Positions 25,944 through 34,785 of a DNA stretch of 64,000 nt are shown piece by piece. The stretch is from positions 160,652 through 224,651 of the forward strand of contig NZ_LMFO01000030.1 in NCBI RefSeq assembly GCF_001426865.1. Direction: 5' to 3'. The notes beneath the pieces are model-generated. The model worked only from the letters and a program-made list of their open reading frames with translations, was not told the DNA's origin and searched no databases. Source of the stretch: Paenibacillus sp. Root52. Its GTDB lineage: Bacteria; Bacillota; Bacilli; Paenibacillales; Paenibacillaceae. Made by a program: the position numbers and the translations under genes. The stretch's first letter is position 1. Every line of letters begins with the position of its first letter.

Positions 25944-27344
25944 ATGGTAATGAAAAAGGCGTTAGTAGTGTCCATGGTAGCCACAGCGTTAGGCACTTCT
26001 GTAGTAAGTGCGGTCTCGGCTGCTCCTGCCGTGAAACCTGTCTCCAATGCAGCTCAGATCCAACATTCCACGTTTACGATAAACGGTAGCACCATCACGA
26101 TTCGTTCGATCGTTAAGAACGGTGAGACGTTAGTATCGCTTCGTGATGTAACGAAAGCCATCGGTGCACAGACCGAGGTACATAACGGAACCACAACCAT
26201 CAAGTTAAATGAACATACTGTGCAGCTTGAGCAGAATTCCAAGCAATTCGTAGTTGACGGTACTACTACGAATCTGACCCAACCGGTTGCCCTTATTGGG
26301 GGAACGAGCTACGTTGCACTTCGTCCGCTCATTGCTGGAGTTGGCGGTACACTTGTGAAGAGAGCCGGCGTACTTGAGATTAGCACGATTCCATTGTTGG
26401 CAGAAGCCGAGAGTCCACGTTTCGCTGGAACGGATAAGCTGATTGTATCCAAAAATGACGACAAGGGCAGATCGGACTATCTCGTGAATGCAACGAACGG
26501 TAAATATGAACTGTTGTTCACGACAGACGGCGGATCAGACCTCGTTATCTCCCCGAACGGTGACAGAGCGGTCTATACCAACGCCGAAGGAGCCGTCTAC
26601 ACCATTGACCTTAACACACAAAATTCAAAATTAATTACGAGTGATAACAGCATCAAGTCCGACCTGGTGTGGGCAGCAGATGGTAGTGCGATTTACTTTT
26701 TGCAAGGGGAGAAAGGATCGGTCATTGCCAAGCTGAAACTTGCTGATGGAGCCATTACCAAACTGGTGGAGGACAAGGTGGATTATAAAGAGAATTTGAA
26801 CGTTTCCGCGGATGGCAAGAAATTTGTCTATACAGTAACGTCACTTAGCAAAGTGACTTCGGATTCAACGAATGTTGACGAAGATAATGTATCGATCGAT
26901 TTCTCGTCTGATCAACAGCAGATTTATTCGTATAACATCGGTGATTCAAAACCTGAAGCGGTGAAACTCACCACTACAACCGATGACAAGCTGTTTGTAT
27001 GGTCTGCAGATGGACAGAAGGCTTATTACGTTAGCGTACCGTCTACAGAGGGTAAGGCAACACTGATGTCTGTTGATTCATCCCAGAAGGTGAGCTTTGT
27101 GTATGCGGATTATGACGTAGAGCAAGTGATTCTGTCGAACGGAAAATTGGTTGTGCTTGCCGCTCAAGATGACAACAACAGCGTGATTTATTCCATCGAT
27201 ACGATCACAGGCAACCAGACGAAGCTATTCACGGTATCCTCGAACGTATCCTCCATTGCGGTTGTTGGATCCCAGATTGCCGTAGTTGAGAATGGTCAGG
27301 TGTTGGTGAGTTCGGGACAGGGCTGGAGAGCCGTAACGAAGTAA
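25944..27344 (+). CDS. Exported stalk-domain protein with WD40/TolB-like propeller
   Basis: A 466-residue exported protein. A signal peptide (~1-27, ending VSAVSAA) is followed by a copper amine oxidase N-terminal-like 'stalk' domain at ~40-145: FTINGSTITIRSIVKNGETL, VSLRDVTKAIGAQTEV and SYVALRPLIAGVGGTL. The rest (~150-466) is a series of ~45-residue beta repeats such as LVISPNGDRAVYTNAEG, LVWAADGSAIYFLQG and FVWSADGQKAYYVS, a TolB/WD40-like propeller. It is the first gene behind the PHO box and is 58 bp from pstS, so it is probably induced by phosphate starvation. Its role is unknown; surface scaffolding or sensing are possibilities. Confidence 0.8.
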   Translation: MVMKKALVVSMVATALGTSVVSAVSAAPAVKPVSNAAQIQHSTFTINGSTITIRSIVKNGETLVSLRDVTKAIGAQTEVHNGTTTIKLNEHTVQLEQNSKQFVVDGTTTNLTQPVALIGGTSYVALRPLIAGVGGTLVKRAGVLEISTIPLLAEAESPRFAGTDKLIVSKNDDKGRSDYLVNATNGKYELLFTTDGGSDLVISPNGDRAVYTNAEGAVYTIDLNTQNSKLITSDNSIKSDLVWAADGSAIYFLQGEKGSVIAKLKLADGAITKLVEDKVDYKENLNVSADGKKFVYTVTSLSKVTSDSTNVDEDNVSIDFSSDQQQIYSYNIGDSKPEAVKLTTTTDDKLFVWSADGQKAYYVSVPSTEGKATLMSVDSSQKVSFVYADYDVEQVILSNGKLVVLAAQDDNNSVIYSIDTITGNQTKLFTVSSNVSSIAVVGSQIAVVENGQVLVSSGQGWRAVTK

Positions 27345-27402
27345 GGATTGAAAAAATCAAATATTAACCATGCTTGTTAAATTGAGAGGAGCTTATTTTC
27401 CC

Positions 27403-28266
27403 ATGAAAAAATGGATCAAACCCTTCACAGCAATGCTTATGGCTGTAACGCTAATTGGTGGACTTGGTGGCGCTACGACGGCATCAGCTGCCAAAAGCAC
27501 GGAGAAAGGCAAAATCGTAATTAATGGTTCCTCGGCTTTGCTGCCACTTACCCTTCAAGCGGCTAGTGAATTCAAGAAAGATAACCCAAAGGTCAAAATC
27601 TCTGCTTCCGCAGCGGGTTCTATTACAGGCCCTCAATCCGTTCGTAAAGGCATTGCTGATATTGGCGCGGTAGACTGGGATGCTTCCAAGGACGTACCTG
27701 GCTTCAAGAAATTTGATGGCTTGGTAGCGAATCCGGTAGCTGTAACAGTGTTCACGGCGGTTGTGAATACGAATGTCGGTGTAAGCAATCTGACAACCAA
27801 ACAATTACAAGATATCTTCTCTGGCAAAATTACGAACTGGAAAGAGGTAGGCGGTTCGGATGCAAACATTGTTGTAGTTAACCGTAAATTCGGATCAGGT
27901 ACACGAGTTAACTTCCAACAAAAAGCACTGGATGGTAAGGACTTCATGAGCAAAGGGGACAACTACAAAGAAGTTGGCTCCAGCGGTGACATGAAAACAA
28001 CGATTGAAACGACACCTAATGCGATCGGTTATATCGACCTTCCGTATGTAACGAGCAAAATGAAGGCTGTCTCCATCAACGGTGTAGCACCAACAGAGAA
28101 AAACGTTCTGAACAAAACGTACAAAGTATGGGGCATTGGATATTACATGACGAAAGGTCAGCCAACAGGGGCTACCAAAGCGTTCATCGAGTATATTCAA
28201 AGCAGCAAGTTCCAGAATGGTTCCCTGAAAAAGCTGAAGTTCATTCCACTCGCAGCTGTTAAATAA
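27403..28266 (+). CDS. pstS: Phosphate ABC transporter substrate-binding protein
   Basis: A 287-residue extracellular phosphate receptor. Phosphate-binding motifs: INGSSALLPLTL near residue 38 and VNRKFGSGTRVNFQ near 165, the latter the PstS loop R-x-x-GSGTR. The signal peptide ends TTASAA without a lipobox Cys, so this form looks secreted or wall-associated instead of lipid-anchored, unusual for Gram-positive PstS. The start MKKWIKPF at 27403 is chosen because it opens the signal peptide; GAGAGGAG lies 12 bases upstream. Followed by an intercistronic hairpin and pstC. Confidence 0.93.
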   Translation: MKKWIKPFTAMLMAVTLIGGLGGATTASAAKSTEKGKIVINGSSALLPLTLQAASEFKKDNPKVKISASAAGSITGPQSVRKGIADIGAVDWDASKDVPGFKKFDGLVANPVAVTVFTAVVNTNVGVSNLTTKQLQDIFSGKITNWKEVGGSDANIVVVNRKFGSGTRVNFQQKALDGKDFMSKGDNYKEVGSSGDMKTTIETTPNAIGYIDLPYVTSKMKAVSINGVAPTEKNVLNKTYKVWGIGYYMTKGQPTGATKAFIEYIQSSKFQNGSLKKLKFIPLAAVK

Positions 28267-28313
28267 CTTATATGTAGCCGTTCGTTTATTCCACATTTCA
28301 TAAGGCAAGGGAT

Positions 28314-28346
28314 AGCCAGCTTCCGCGCATGGTCGCCAAGCTGGCT
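28314..28346 (+). promoter_or_regulatory. Intercistronic stem-loop between pstS and pstC
   Basis: AGCCAGCTT (28314-28322) pairs perfectly with AAGCTGGCT (28338-28346) around a 15-base loop, without a T-run. In B. subtilis and E. coli the pst operons show higher pstS than pstC message; such a structure would fit that. Confidence 0.6.
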
Positions 28347-28372
28347 TCTCTATGTGAAAGGAAGAGTTCGTC

Positions 28373-29341
28373 ATGATGGATATGAATGCACCTGCCAACA
28401 GCTCCGCGCCAAATGAGCTTGGCTCGGGTGTGGGTAAGGCTCCCGGCTCGGGAACACGCTTTGACCGGAAGGCACGTCTAAGGTGGTCTAACAAACTATT
28501 TCGCGTGATTTGTATTAGCAGTGCACTATTGGTATGTCTGATTTTGTTATCTATTCTGGTTCTCATGCTTCGGACGGGTATACTCACATTTGCCGATGTT
28601 TCATTGAAGGAATTCTTCTTCTCCACGAACTGGGATCCCGAGAATGAGCACTACGGTGCGTTAACCTTCATTCTGGGCACGCTGGCTCTGACAGGGCTCA
28701 CCATGCTGTTTGCCATTCCGATCTCCGTCATCGTTGCAGTGTTTCTGGCGGAAATGACACCGAAATGGCTTCGACAAGTGTTACGTCCTGTGCTGGATCT
28801 GCTGGTGGGTATTCCTTCGGTCGTATATGGTTTCCTCGGACTGACGATCCTCATCCCATGGCTTAGGGAGATAAGTGGCAACGATCTCGCCGACGGTCTG
28901 CTCGCAGCCTCCATCGTGTTGACCATTATGATTCTGCCTACGATTAGTCGGATTAGTGATGACGCCATATCAGCCGTGCCGAATAAATATAGAGATGCGG
29001 CGTATGCCCTAGGCACCAACCGTTTTCAGACGATAACCCGTGTTGTCTTACCTGCGGCAAGAGGTGGAATTACCTATGCGGTCATTCTCGGAATGACACG
29101 TGCTATCGGGGAAACGATGGCTGTGGTGATGGTTATCGGCAATACAGCGCAGCTTCCAAACAGTCTGTTTACACCAACATCCGTGTTGACGAGTAATATC
29201 GTTATGCAAATTTCAAGTGTAGAGTTCGATTCGACCTGGAATCGGGGTCTGTACATGATGGGCTTTATTTTGCTCGCGATCTCCATATTGATGATTGTTG
29301 CCGTAAGAATGTTCCAGAGAAAAGGGGTACAAGGCTCATGA
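28373..29341 (+). CDS. pstC: Phosphate ABC transporter permease PstC
   Basis: A 322-residue inner-membrane permease with six spans. Conserved PstC motifs: LVGIPSVVYGFLGLTILIPW, then the EAA-like loop PNKYRDAAYALGTNRFQTI and TRAIGETMAVVMVIGNT. The hydrophilic N-terminal ~40 residues precede the first span. GAAAGGAAGAG lies 9 bases before the ATG. It overlaps pstA by ATGA (29338-29341), so the two are translationally coupled; together they form the membrane channel of the high-affinity phosphate importer. Confidence 0.96.
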   Translation: MMDMNAPANSSAPNELGSGVGKAPGSGTRFDRKARLRWSNKLFRVICISSALLVCLILLSILVLMLRTGILTFADVSLKEFFFSTNWDPENEHYGALTFILGTLALTGLTMLFAIPISVIVAVFLAEMTPKWLRQVLRPVLDLLVGIPSVVYGFLGLTILIPWLREISGNDLADGLLAASIVLTIMILPTISRISDDAISAVPNKYRDAAYALGTNRFQTITRVVLPAARGGITYAVILGMTRAIGETMAVVMVIGNTAQLPNSLFTPTSVLTSNIVMQISSVEFDSTWNRGLYMMGFILLAISILMIVAVRMFQRKGVQGS

Positions 29342-30246
29342 GTATGAGAAAAGAGGTAAGCGCGGGTTCCCCTTATTTATTCAGTAAACGCAGAAGAGCT
29401 TCCGTGCTGATGGATCGGCTGTTTACGAGCATGGTCTGGGGCATAGGTATCGTTGTGATTCTATTTATCATTGGACTGCTATTTCTTCTAATGGAAAAAG
29501 GGCTTCCAGAGCTGAGCTGGGACTTCTTATATGGTTTACCAAGTGAGATTGAAGAAGGTGGTGGGATCGGGCCGGCACTATTTAATTCGTTCTATGTGCT
29601 GATCATCTCGCTGCTCGTCTCTATTCCAATCGGCATGGCAGCCGGAATCTATCTGGCGGAATTCGCCCCGAACAATAAACTCATTGAGTTTGTACGGATC
29701 TGTGTGGAGGGATTGTCCTCTGTTCCGTCGATTATTTTTGGATTGTTCGGGATTGCCTTATTTGTGGAGTTCTTTGAAATTGGTCTAACCATCTTGGGCG
29801 CAGCGATTAGCCTTGCTTTCTTGAATCTGCCGGTGCTGACACGGGTGACCGAAGAATCGATTCGAGCGGTTCCGGTAGAACTTCGCAATGCATCGTTTGC
29901 ACTGGGCTCAACACATCTACAGACGATTCGCAGTGTGTTGCTGCCTGTTGCTCTGAACGGGATTATGACAGGGATTTGCCTCACCGCAGGGCGGGCATTT
30001 GGTGAGAGTGCCGTTATTATTTTGACCGCAGGTGTGTCCACTTCAGGGGAGATGTGGGATTTCAATCTGTTCTCGCCGGGAGGAACCCTCGCCGTGCATT
30101 TGTGGTATATCCAATCTGAAGCGATTGTACCGGATGCCGAGCTGATTGCACAGAAAACGACGACTGTACTGATCTTCGTAGCTTTGCTCATTAATATCCT
30201 GTTCCGTGTACCACTGTGGTTTAATGCACGCAAGACTCAAGTCTGA
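29338..30246 (+). CDS. pstA: Phosphate ABC transporter permease PstA
   Basis: A 302-residue permease with six spans and PstA hallmarks: EGLSSVPSIIFGLFGIALFV, the loop PVELRNASFALGSTHLQTIR, and GRAFGESAVIILTAGVS. The start codon overlaps the stop of pstC. The C-terminus NILFRVPLWFNARKTQV is typical. pstB follows after 171 bp, a longer gap than between the other genes of the operon, in which I see no gene. Confidence 0.95.
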   Translation: MSMRKEVSAGSPYLFSKRRRASVLMDRLFTSMVWGIGIVVILFIIGLLFLLMEKGLPELSWDFLYGLPSEIEEGGGIGPALFNSFYVLIISLLVSIPIGMAAGIYLAEFAPNNKLIEFVRICVEGLSSVPSIIFGLFGIALFVEFFEIGLTILGAAISLAFLNLPVLTRVTEESIRAVPVELRNASFALGSTHLQTIRSVLLPVALNGIMTGICLTAGRAFGESAVIILTAGVSTSGEMWDFNLFSPGGTLAVHLWYIQSEAIVPDAELIAQKTTTVLIFVALLINILFRVPLWFNARKTQV

Positions 30247-30417
30247 AGCTGTATGCCTAGTCTAATTTGGAGAGGCGACTTGCGAAGAAGAGCTTATGCT
30301 TACGTCAATATTGAATCTAAATGGATAGGTTAAATTACGACAATATCGTTTATCTGGTTTATCCTTCGCATAAGCGAATAAGGAACGTAATTCATTTCAC
30401 CACTGGGAGGGCACCTT

Positions 30418-31173
30418 GTGCAACCTATTATCGAAATTAATAAGCTGAATTTATATTATGGTGCATTCCAAGCGCTTAAAGAGGTCTCGATGGACATCTC
30501 GGAACGAGCCATTACTGCCTTTATCGGGCCGTCTGGATGTGGGAAGTCCACGCTGCTACGTACGCTCAATCGGATGAATGATCGCATTCCCGGCACACGC
30601 ATTGAGGGGAAAGTGGCTGTAGGAGGAACTGACATCTATCATGGAGAAGTGCATGTGGAATCTCTTCGCCAAAAAATCGGAATGGTCTTCCAGCAGCCCA
30701 ATCCTTTCCCCAAATCCATCTACGAGAATGTAGCCTTTGGGCCGAAGCAACATGGGATTCATGGCAAGAAAAAGCTAGATGAGATCGTTGAACAGAGCCT
30801 TCGTGCGGCTGTGTTATGGGATGAAGTGAAGGATAACTTAAAGCGTTCCGCATTAAGTCTATCTGGAGGGCAACAGCAACGTCTCTGCATTGCACGCGCA
30901 CTGGCGGTAGAGCCGGATATTTTGCTGATGGATGAGGCTACAGCATCCCTTGATCCCGTCTCAACCTTCAAGATTGAGGAGCTGACACATGAGTTGAAGG
31001 AACGCTACACCATCGTCATGGTCACCCACAATATGCAGCAAGCGGCGCGGGTATCCCAGCAGACGGTATTTTTCCTCAATGGTGAGGTCGTGGAATATGG
31101 CGCAACTCAAGATCTATTCGCAAGTCCCGTCGATTCGCGCACACAGGATTATATTAGTGGTCGATTCGGCTGA
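30418..31173 (+). CDS. pstB: Phosphate ABC transporter ATP-binding protein PstB
   Basis: A 251-residue ATPase on the cytoplasmic face of PstCA. Walker A GPSGCGKST (37-45), PstB-specific QQPNPFPKSIYENVAFG, signature LSGGQQQRLCIARALA, and His switch THNMQQAARVSQ. The Walker B region reads LLMDEATASLDPVST; nearly all ABC ATPases have DEPTSALDP, so Pro is replaced by Ala next to the catalytic Glu, which is itself kept. GTG start with GGGAGG upstream. No phoU gene follows; a terminator closes the operon. Confidence 0.96.
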   Translation: MQPIIEINKLNLYYGAFQALKEVSMDISERAITAFIGPSGCGKSTLLRTLNRMNDRIPGTRIEGKVAVGGTDIYHGEVHVESLRQKIGMVFQQPNPFPKSIYENVAFGPKQHGIHGKKKLDEIVEQSLRAAVLWDEVKDNLKRSALSLSGGQQQRLCIARALAVEPDILLMDEATASLDPVSTFKIEELTHELKERYTIVMVTHNMQQAARVSQQTVFFLNGEVVEYGATQDLFASPVDSRTQDYISGRFG

Positions 31174-31230
31174 TCAAGCAAATGCATTACAAGTTATATT
31201 ATATGACTGCTATATCAAATATCAGATGCA

Positions 31231-31265
31231 AGTCTTTCAGATCGGTTCTGAAAGACTTTTTGTTT
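31231..31265 (+). terminator. Terminator of the pst operon
   Basis: AGTCTTTCAGA (31231-31241) pairs perfectly with TCTGAAAGACT (31247-31257) around five bases, then TTTTTGTTTTT. Confidence 0.92.
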
Positions 31266-31266
31266 T

Positions 31267-31614
31267 TCATATTTTCCAAGGAGCCTTCGGGATGTTATAA
31301 CGAAAAAAGGTTGTATGTTCATGCTTAACATAAATCCAGGGCGGTGATGGGGGAGTGTGTAATGCTTTGTACAAAGGGATTCCTTCATCGCTGGTGGCAT
31401 ACTCCTCAATCGCATCTATATCTATGTAATCAACTTTTCCCTGATAGGATAAAGTCTGCCCGTTAAGCGTGACCTGAGATGCGCCTGACAAAACTCTCTT
31501 CGCCGTGTTGAATATGCCAACCTTCCCGGAAGACCATAGGAACAGATCACTTGCAACGAATAAACTAAGCAGAACAACGATGCCCACGACCCAGCGCTTT
31601 TTGTTCACTGTCAT
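31267..31614 (-). CDS. Small membrane-anchored protein of unknown function
   Basis: A 115-residue protein with an N-terminal hydrophobic segment (WVVGIVVLLSLFVASDLFLW) after MTVNKKR, so it is a signal-anchored or exported protein. The outside part contains the stretch LNGQTLSYQGKVDYIDIDAI and a Pro-rich PPSPPWIYV. GGAGGTCAATATAC directly upstream gives a strong start. I do not recognise the family. It ends next to the pst terminator and stands alone. Confidence 0.68.
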   Translation of the reverse strand: MTVNKKRWVVGIVVLLSLFVASDLFLWSSGKVGIFNTAKRVLSGASQVTLNGQTLSYQGKVDYIDIDAIEEYATSDEGIPLYKALHTPPSPPWIYVKHEHTTFFRYNIPKAPWKI

Positions 31615-31784
31615 GTATATTGACCTCCATTAAGTAGAGTTAGAATCCATTATAAAATATAGATACATCACCAGAGTTGCCGAGAGAGTCTGTTTGTCGT
31701 ACTCATCCATTTCTTGCTATAGTTGTATTATGACAGAGTAAGTAGAACTTGATCATTACTAATTTCATCTGGGGAGGACTATTT

Positions 31785-32384
31785 ATGCAAAAGCTTTTTC
31801 AGGAAATGATTAAAAATGATATCAAACCCTATTTTACCAAACAGGGGTACTCCAAGCAGAATCTAAACTTTCAAAAAACGGATGGAGCATTGGTTTACAA
31901 GTTCAACATTCAAAAAGTAAAGTTCAATACGGTTCATCGTGTCGGTTTCTATATCAATATAAGTGTCCATTCCACTGAGTTGGCCGAATTGCAATCCGGA
32001 CAGCCGGGGGCAAGCATTGTGGAGAATAAAGCTCATTTTATCTGCCGGATTAGAGAATTGGTTCCATCCGCTCCAGATGAATATGTCCTAACAGCCGAGA
32101 TTGACCCAGAGTCATTAAAGAGAGAGCTGTTGGCGCATTTAGAAGAAGCGATGACATTCCTGTACACCCTAACAAGCGCCAGAGATATAGTAGAGTATTA
32201 TATGGCTAAGACAGCACTACATTTAAGCGACGAAACCTTCCGCTTTCTATTGCAAACCGGCGATACGGAAGAGGCCAGACGTTATTTCCAGCAGCTCCAT
32301 ACCAAGTATGGAGACCAAAAGCGCTGGGTGATATTTGATAAGAAATTTACAGCTATTTTTGCCGAGTACGGAATGAAGCTGTAA
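31785..32384 (+). CDS. DUF4304-like protein
   Basis: A 199-residue soluble protein starting MQKLFQEMIKNDIKPYFTKQ, set by GGGGAGGA; an in-frame ATG 12 codons earlier has no ribosome binding site. The N-terminal ~100 residues (KQGYSKQNLNFQK, YKFNIQKVKF, VGFYINISVHS) match my memory of DUF4304, whose members have no known activity and are frequent in lone operons or near toxin-immunity genes. It converges with the amidohydrolase gene. Confidence 0.75.
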   Translation: MQKLFQEMIKNDIKPYFTKQGYSKQNLNFQKTDGALVYKFNIQKVKFNTVHRVGFYINISVHSTELAELQSGQPGASIVENKAHFICRIRELVPSAPDEYVLTAEIDPESLKRELLAHLEEAMTFLYTLTSARDIVEYYMAKTALHLSDETFRFLLQTGDTEEARRYFQQLHTKYGDQKRWVIFDKKFTAIFAEYGMKL

Positions 32385-32403
32385 CACCGATCTGGAGAGG
32401 GGA

Positions 32404-33732
32404 CTAATTTACCCAAACAGAATCTAGAACAGCGTCAACTTCTGGAATTCTAGTGACGGATGGTTTATCAATGAGATTACCTTTGACCATAACCATCGAG
32501 ATGTCTGACAAGGCTTCAATCTGCTCTAACGGACTCTGTTCGAGCACAATCAGATCAGCCTGTTTGCCAATGTCCAGTGTACCTGTGACCTTGTCAATGC
32601 CTAGGATTTTCGCATTTGTACGGGTCACCATGTCAATGACGTGCTTGTTGCTCAGGTTGGTCTGTCTCATATAATGATCCATCTCTCTCCACATATCATA
32701 ATGAGTCACGAAAGGCATTGCGGCATCCGTACCGATCCCAACCGTGATATTGTTCTCAATTGCTTGTCTCATACTTTGGAGCATAGAATCATAGACCAAT
32801 CTGGAATTCTCCTTTACCGTTTGACTAACCTTGGTCACACTTGTATCCAATGAAGCGGAGGGGTAACCGGCTTGCAAAGTTGGAATCAGAGCGGTGTAAC
32901 CATGCAGGGCATTGGGGTTATTTTGATACAAACGAATAATCTCGTCGTCCATCTCTGCACCATGCTCAATCGTATCGACGCCACCTTGTAGCGCAACTCG
33001 AACACCTTCCGTGCTTTCCACATGGGCTGCTACCCGCATACCAATCTTATGTGCTTCATCGCAGATCGCTGCAACTTCCTCGACCGTCATCTGTAGGCGA
33101 CCAGCCTCCCCAACCATCTTGGCATCTGTCACACCACCTGTGACGCAGATTTTGATCAGATCGACGCCGTGCTTCACATTGATTCGTACATTTCTCCGTG
33201 CCTCCCAAGGCGAGTCGCCCACCAGTGCCAGGTAAGGAGCACCATGCCCGCCCGTCACACTTAAGAAGAACCCCGAGACAAGTAGGTTAGGGCCTACAAA
33301 TTCACCGTTATTAATCTCATCCCGAAGTTGAACATCGGTGTAAAAGAATTCTCCCACACTGCGCATTGTCGTTACCCCCGCATGAAGTGCGGTGAGCGCG
33401 TTGCGTTTCATTCGTTTTTTCAACATACGTCTACCGAATGTCGTATTCAATATCCGATCATAGGCAAACTGCAGCATACCCTCACTAACCGAGAGACTGA
33501 ACGGCTTCCCATCGGCAAACAGGTGCACATGTGCGTTAATGAGCCCTGGCATCACATATTTTCCTGAGAGATCCATTGTAGTGTAGTGGCTTGGGATATG
33601 TAGCTCATGATCTTGACCGATATCCTTAATTAGTCCTTGCTCATTGACGAGAAGGGTCATATTTTTTTGCAGATTACGGTTCGCATCTCCGTGAATTAGA
33701 TTAACGTTTTTTAATGCATAAGCGGTGTTCAT
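32404..33732 (-). CDS. Metal-dependent amidohydrolase
   Basis: A 442-residue cytoplasmic hydrolase of the imidazolonepropionase/prolidase-like branch. Metal-site motifs: VMPGLINAHVHLF (HxH near residue 70), a Lys in LIKICVTGG, His in VAAHVEST, His in DTIEHGAEM, and Asp in VGIGTDAAMPF. The C-terminus has TLDIGKQADLIVL, the return to the composite beta domain. Members hydrolyse cyclic amides or dipeptides; the substrate is not evident. CCTCC-type ribosome binding site (AGGAGG on the coding strand) fixes the ATG. A TetR gene lies upstream on the same strand, with a shared operator motif. Confidence 0.88.
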   Translation of the reverse strand: MNTAYALKNVNLIHGDANRNLQKNMTLLVNEQGLIKDIGQDHELHIPSHYTTMDLSGKYVMPGLINAHVHLFADGKPFSLSVSEGMLQFAYDRILNTTFGRRMLKKRMKRNALTALHAGVTTMRSVGEFFYTDVQLRDEINNGEFVGPNLLVSGFFLSVTGGHGAPYLALVGDSPWEARRNVRINVKHGVDLIKICVTGGVTDAKMVGEAGRLQMTVEEVAAICDEAHKIGMRVAAHVESTEGVRVALQGGVDTIEHGAEMDDEIIRLYQNNPNALHGYTALIPTLQAGYPSASLDTSVTKVSQTVKENSRLVYDSMLQSMRQAIENNITVGIGTDAAMPFVTHYDMWREMDHYMRQTNLSNKHVIDMVTRTNAKILGIDKVTGTLDIGKQADLIVLEQSPLEQIEALSDISMVMVKGNLIDKPSVTRIPEVDAVLDSVWVN

Positions 33733-33773
33733 GTTGTGTTCCTCCTTAGGTAGTAGGGTGTTTGGTTTAAAAG

Positions 33774-33800
33774 TGAATTATTAATTCATTTTTGAGTCAA
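33774..33800 (-). promoter_or_regulatory. Operator and promoter of the amidohydrolase gene
   Basis: TGAATTATTAATTCA (33774-33788) is a palindrome except for its central base. On the minus strand TTGACT (33800-33795) lies just upstream, so the palindrome falls in the -35 to -10 spacer. Its core GAAT-N5-ATTC recurs in front of the tetR-type gene, which suggests one repressor for both. Confidence 0.6.
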
Positions 33801-33922
33801 AAAAATAGGGTGACTTCTGATATGGATTTTTTACGTGCAAACCAGATGAAGTTAAATCGATCTAATCTGCACGCATTGTTTTGTTTTCTACCCATGGATA
33901 GGGGATGACAGGTCAGGGGCTG

Positions 33923-34534
33923 TTATTCGTTCAAGCTCTTCATCCCGTAGAGTCTGTATACATACAATGCCTCAAATATCTGTTTGCGGCTGTCCTCACT
34001 CATCTCGCGTTTTAACAAGTCCAGGTTCATGTCGATCACGTTGTGGGCGAGAATATCGAGCAACACTAAGTTTTCTTCGGTGCCAATCTCATACCGTTTA
34101 TATTGATTTTTGAGATAAGCCTTCTTGGTCTCGATCATTAGCTCAACAAGTTCATTCTTGGCGTTGGTGTAGATGGTGCCTTTATTTTTTTCAAAGATAA
34201 TGACGATCTGATTCCGATACTTCCGTAACACATCCACTTGTTCCTGCAACAGTGCAGACTTACGCTCGCTATCCGTTTCTTCGAACACAGTTTGGTTATC
34301 AAAGTGAATCGTCTCCACCAGCACCTTCTTCAGATAATCTACCAGATCTGGCGGCACGACCGCATAGAATAGATCCTTCTTATTCTTAAAATAGGTATAG
34401 ATATTGCCCACGGAAATGTTAATCTCACTCGCAATATCACTCATCTTGGCATCCACATAGCCTTTCTCAAAGAAAACTTTGAGCGCTGCGTATTCAATCT
34501 CTTTCCTAACTTCGTCTTTCTTGGCTTGCACCAT
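33923..34534 (-). CDS. TetR family transcriptional regulator
   Basis: A 203-residue repressor. The HTH is in residues ~10-60: IEYAALKVFFEKGYVDAKMS, then DIASEINISVGNIYTYFKNK, followed by the usual KDLFYAV helix. The remaining alpha-helical part is a ligand domain without recognisable specificity. The start MVQAKKDEV at 34534 is set by AAGGAG; the frame extends upstream without a good site. It likely represses the neighbouring amidohydrolase gene and itself, as both promoters carry GAAT-N5-ATTC. Confidence 0.9.
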   Translation of the reverse strand: MVQAKKDEVRKEIEYAALKVFFEKGYVDAKMSDIASEINISVGNIYTYFKNKKDLFYAVVPPDLVDYLKKVLVETIHFDNQTVFEETDSERKSALLQEQVDVLRKYRNQIVIIFEKNKGTIYTNAKNELVELMIETKKAYLKNQYKRYEIGTEENLVLLDILAHNVIDMNLDLLKREMSEDSRKQIFEALYVYRLYGMKSLNE

Positions 34535-34548
34535 CGGGAACGACTCCT

Positions 34549-34603
34549 TAATAGTGAATGAATGATTCGTTATTAGGGTAGACCTTTTTGGAGAGGTTGT
34601 CAA
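34549..34603 (-). promoter_or_regulatory. Promoter and palindromic operator of the tetR-type gene
   Basis: On the minus strand TTGACA (34603-34598) and TACCCT (34580-34575) are 17 bp apart. Directly after the -10 box, 34549-34575 forms an imperfect 27-bp palindrome with outer arms TAATA/TATTA and core GAAT-N5-ATTC, over the likely start of transcription. Confidence 0.62.
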
Positions 34604-34785
34604 ATGGAACTCCCAATAGGCAATTGAGAACATATATCTAATTATGATATGAAAAATAATCTAATAATGTTGGTACTTATTTCATAAGCAAAAAGCTAAC
34701 ATGTTTCTAAAGAGTTGATTGGTGAAAATTGTAATAAATTGAGTTCTGTTACATGACTCCTAAAGAAGCAGACGAGGTGTGATTC

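Noticed and set aside
30247..30417. Hidden gene or hairpin between pstA and pstB
   Set aside because: Only an 8-bp GCTTATGC/GCATAAGC pair with a very long loop; no coding frame with a start.
33830..33882. CGTGCA...TGCACG repeat as terminator of the tetR-type gene
   Set aside because: Arms pair poorly beyond six bases and an A-run, not a T-run, follows in the gene's direction.
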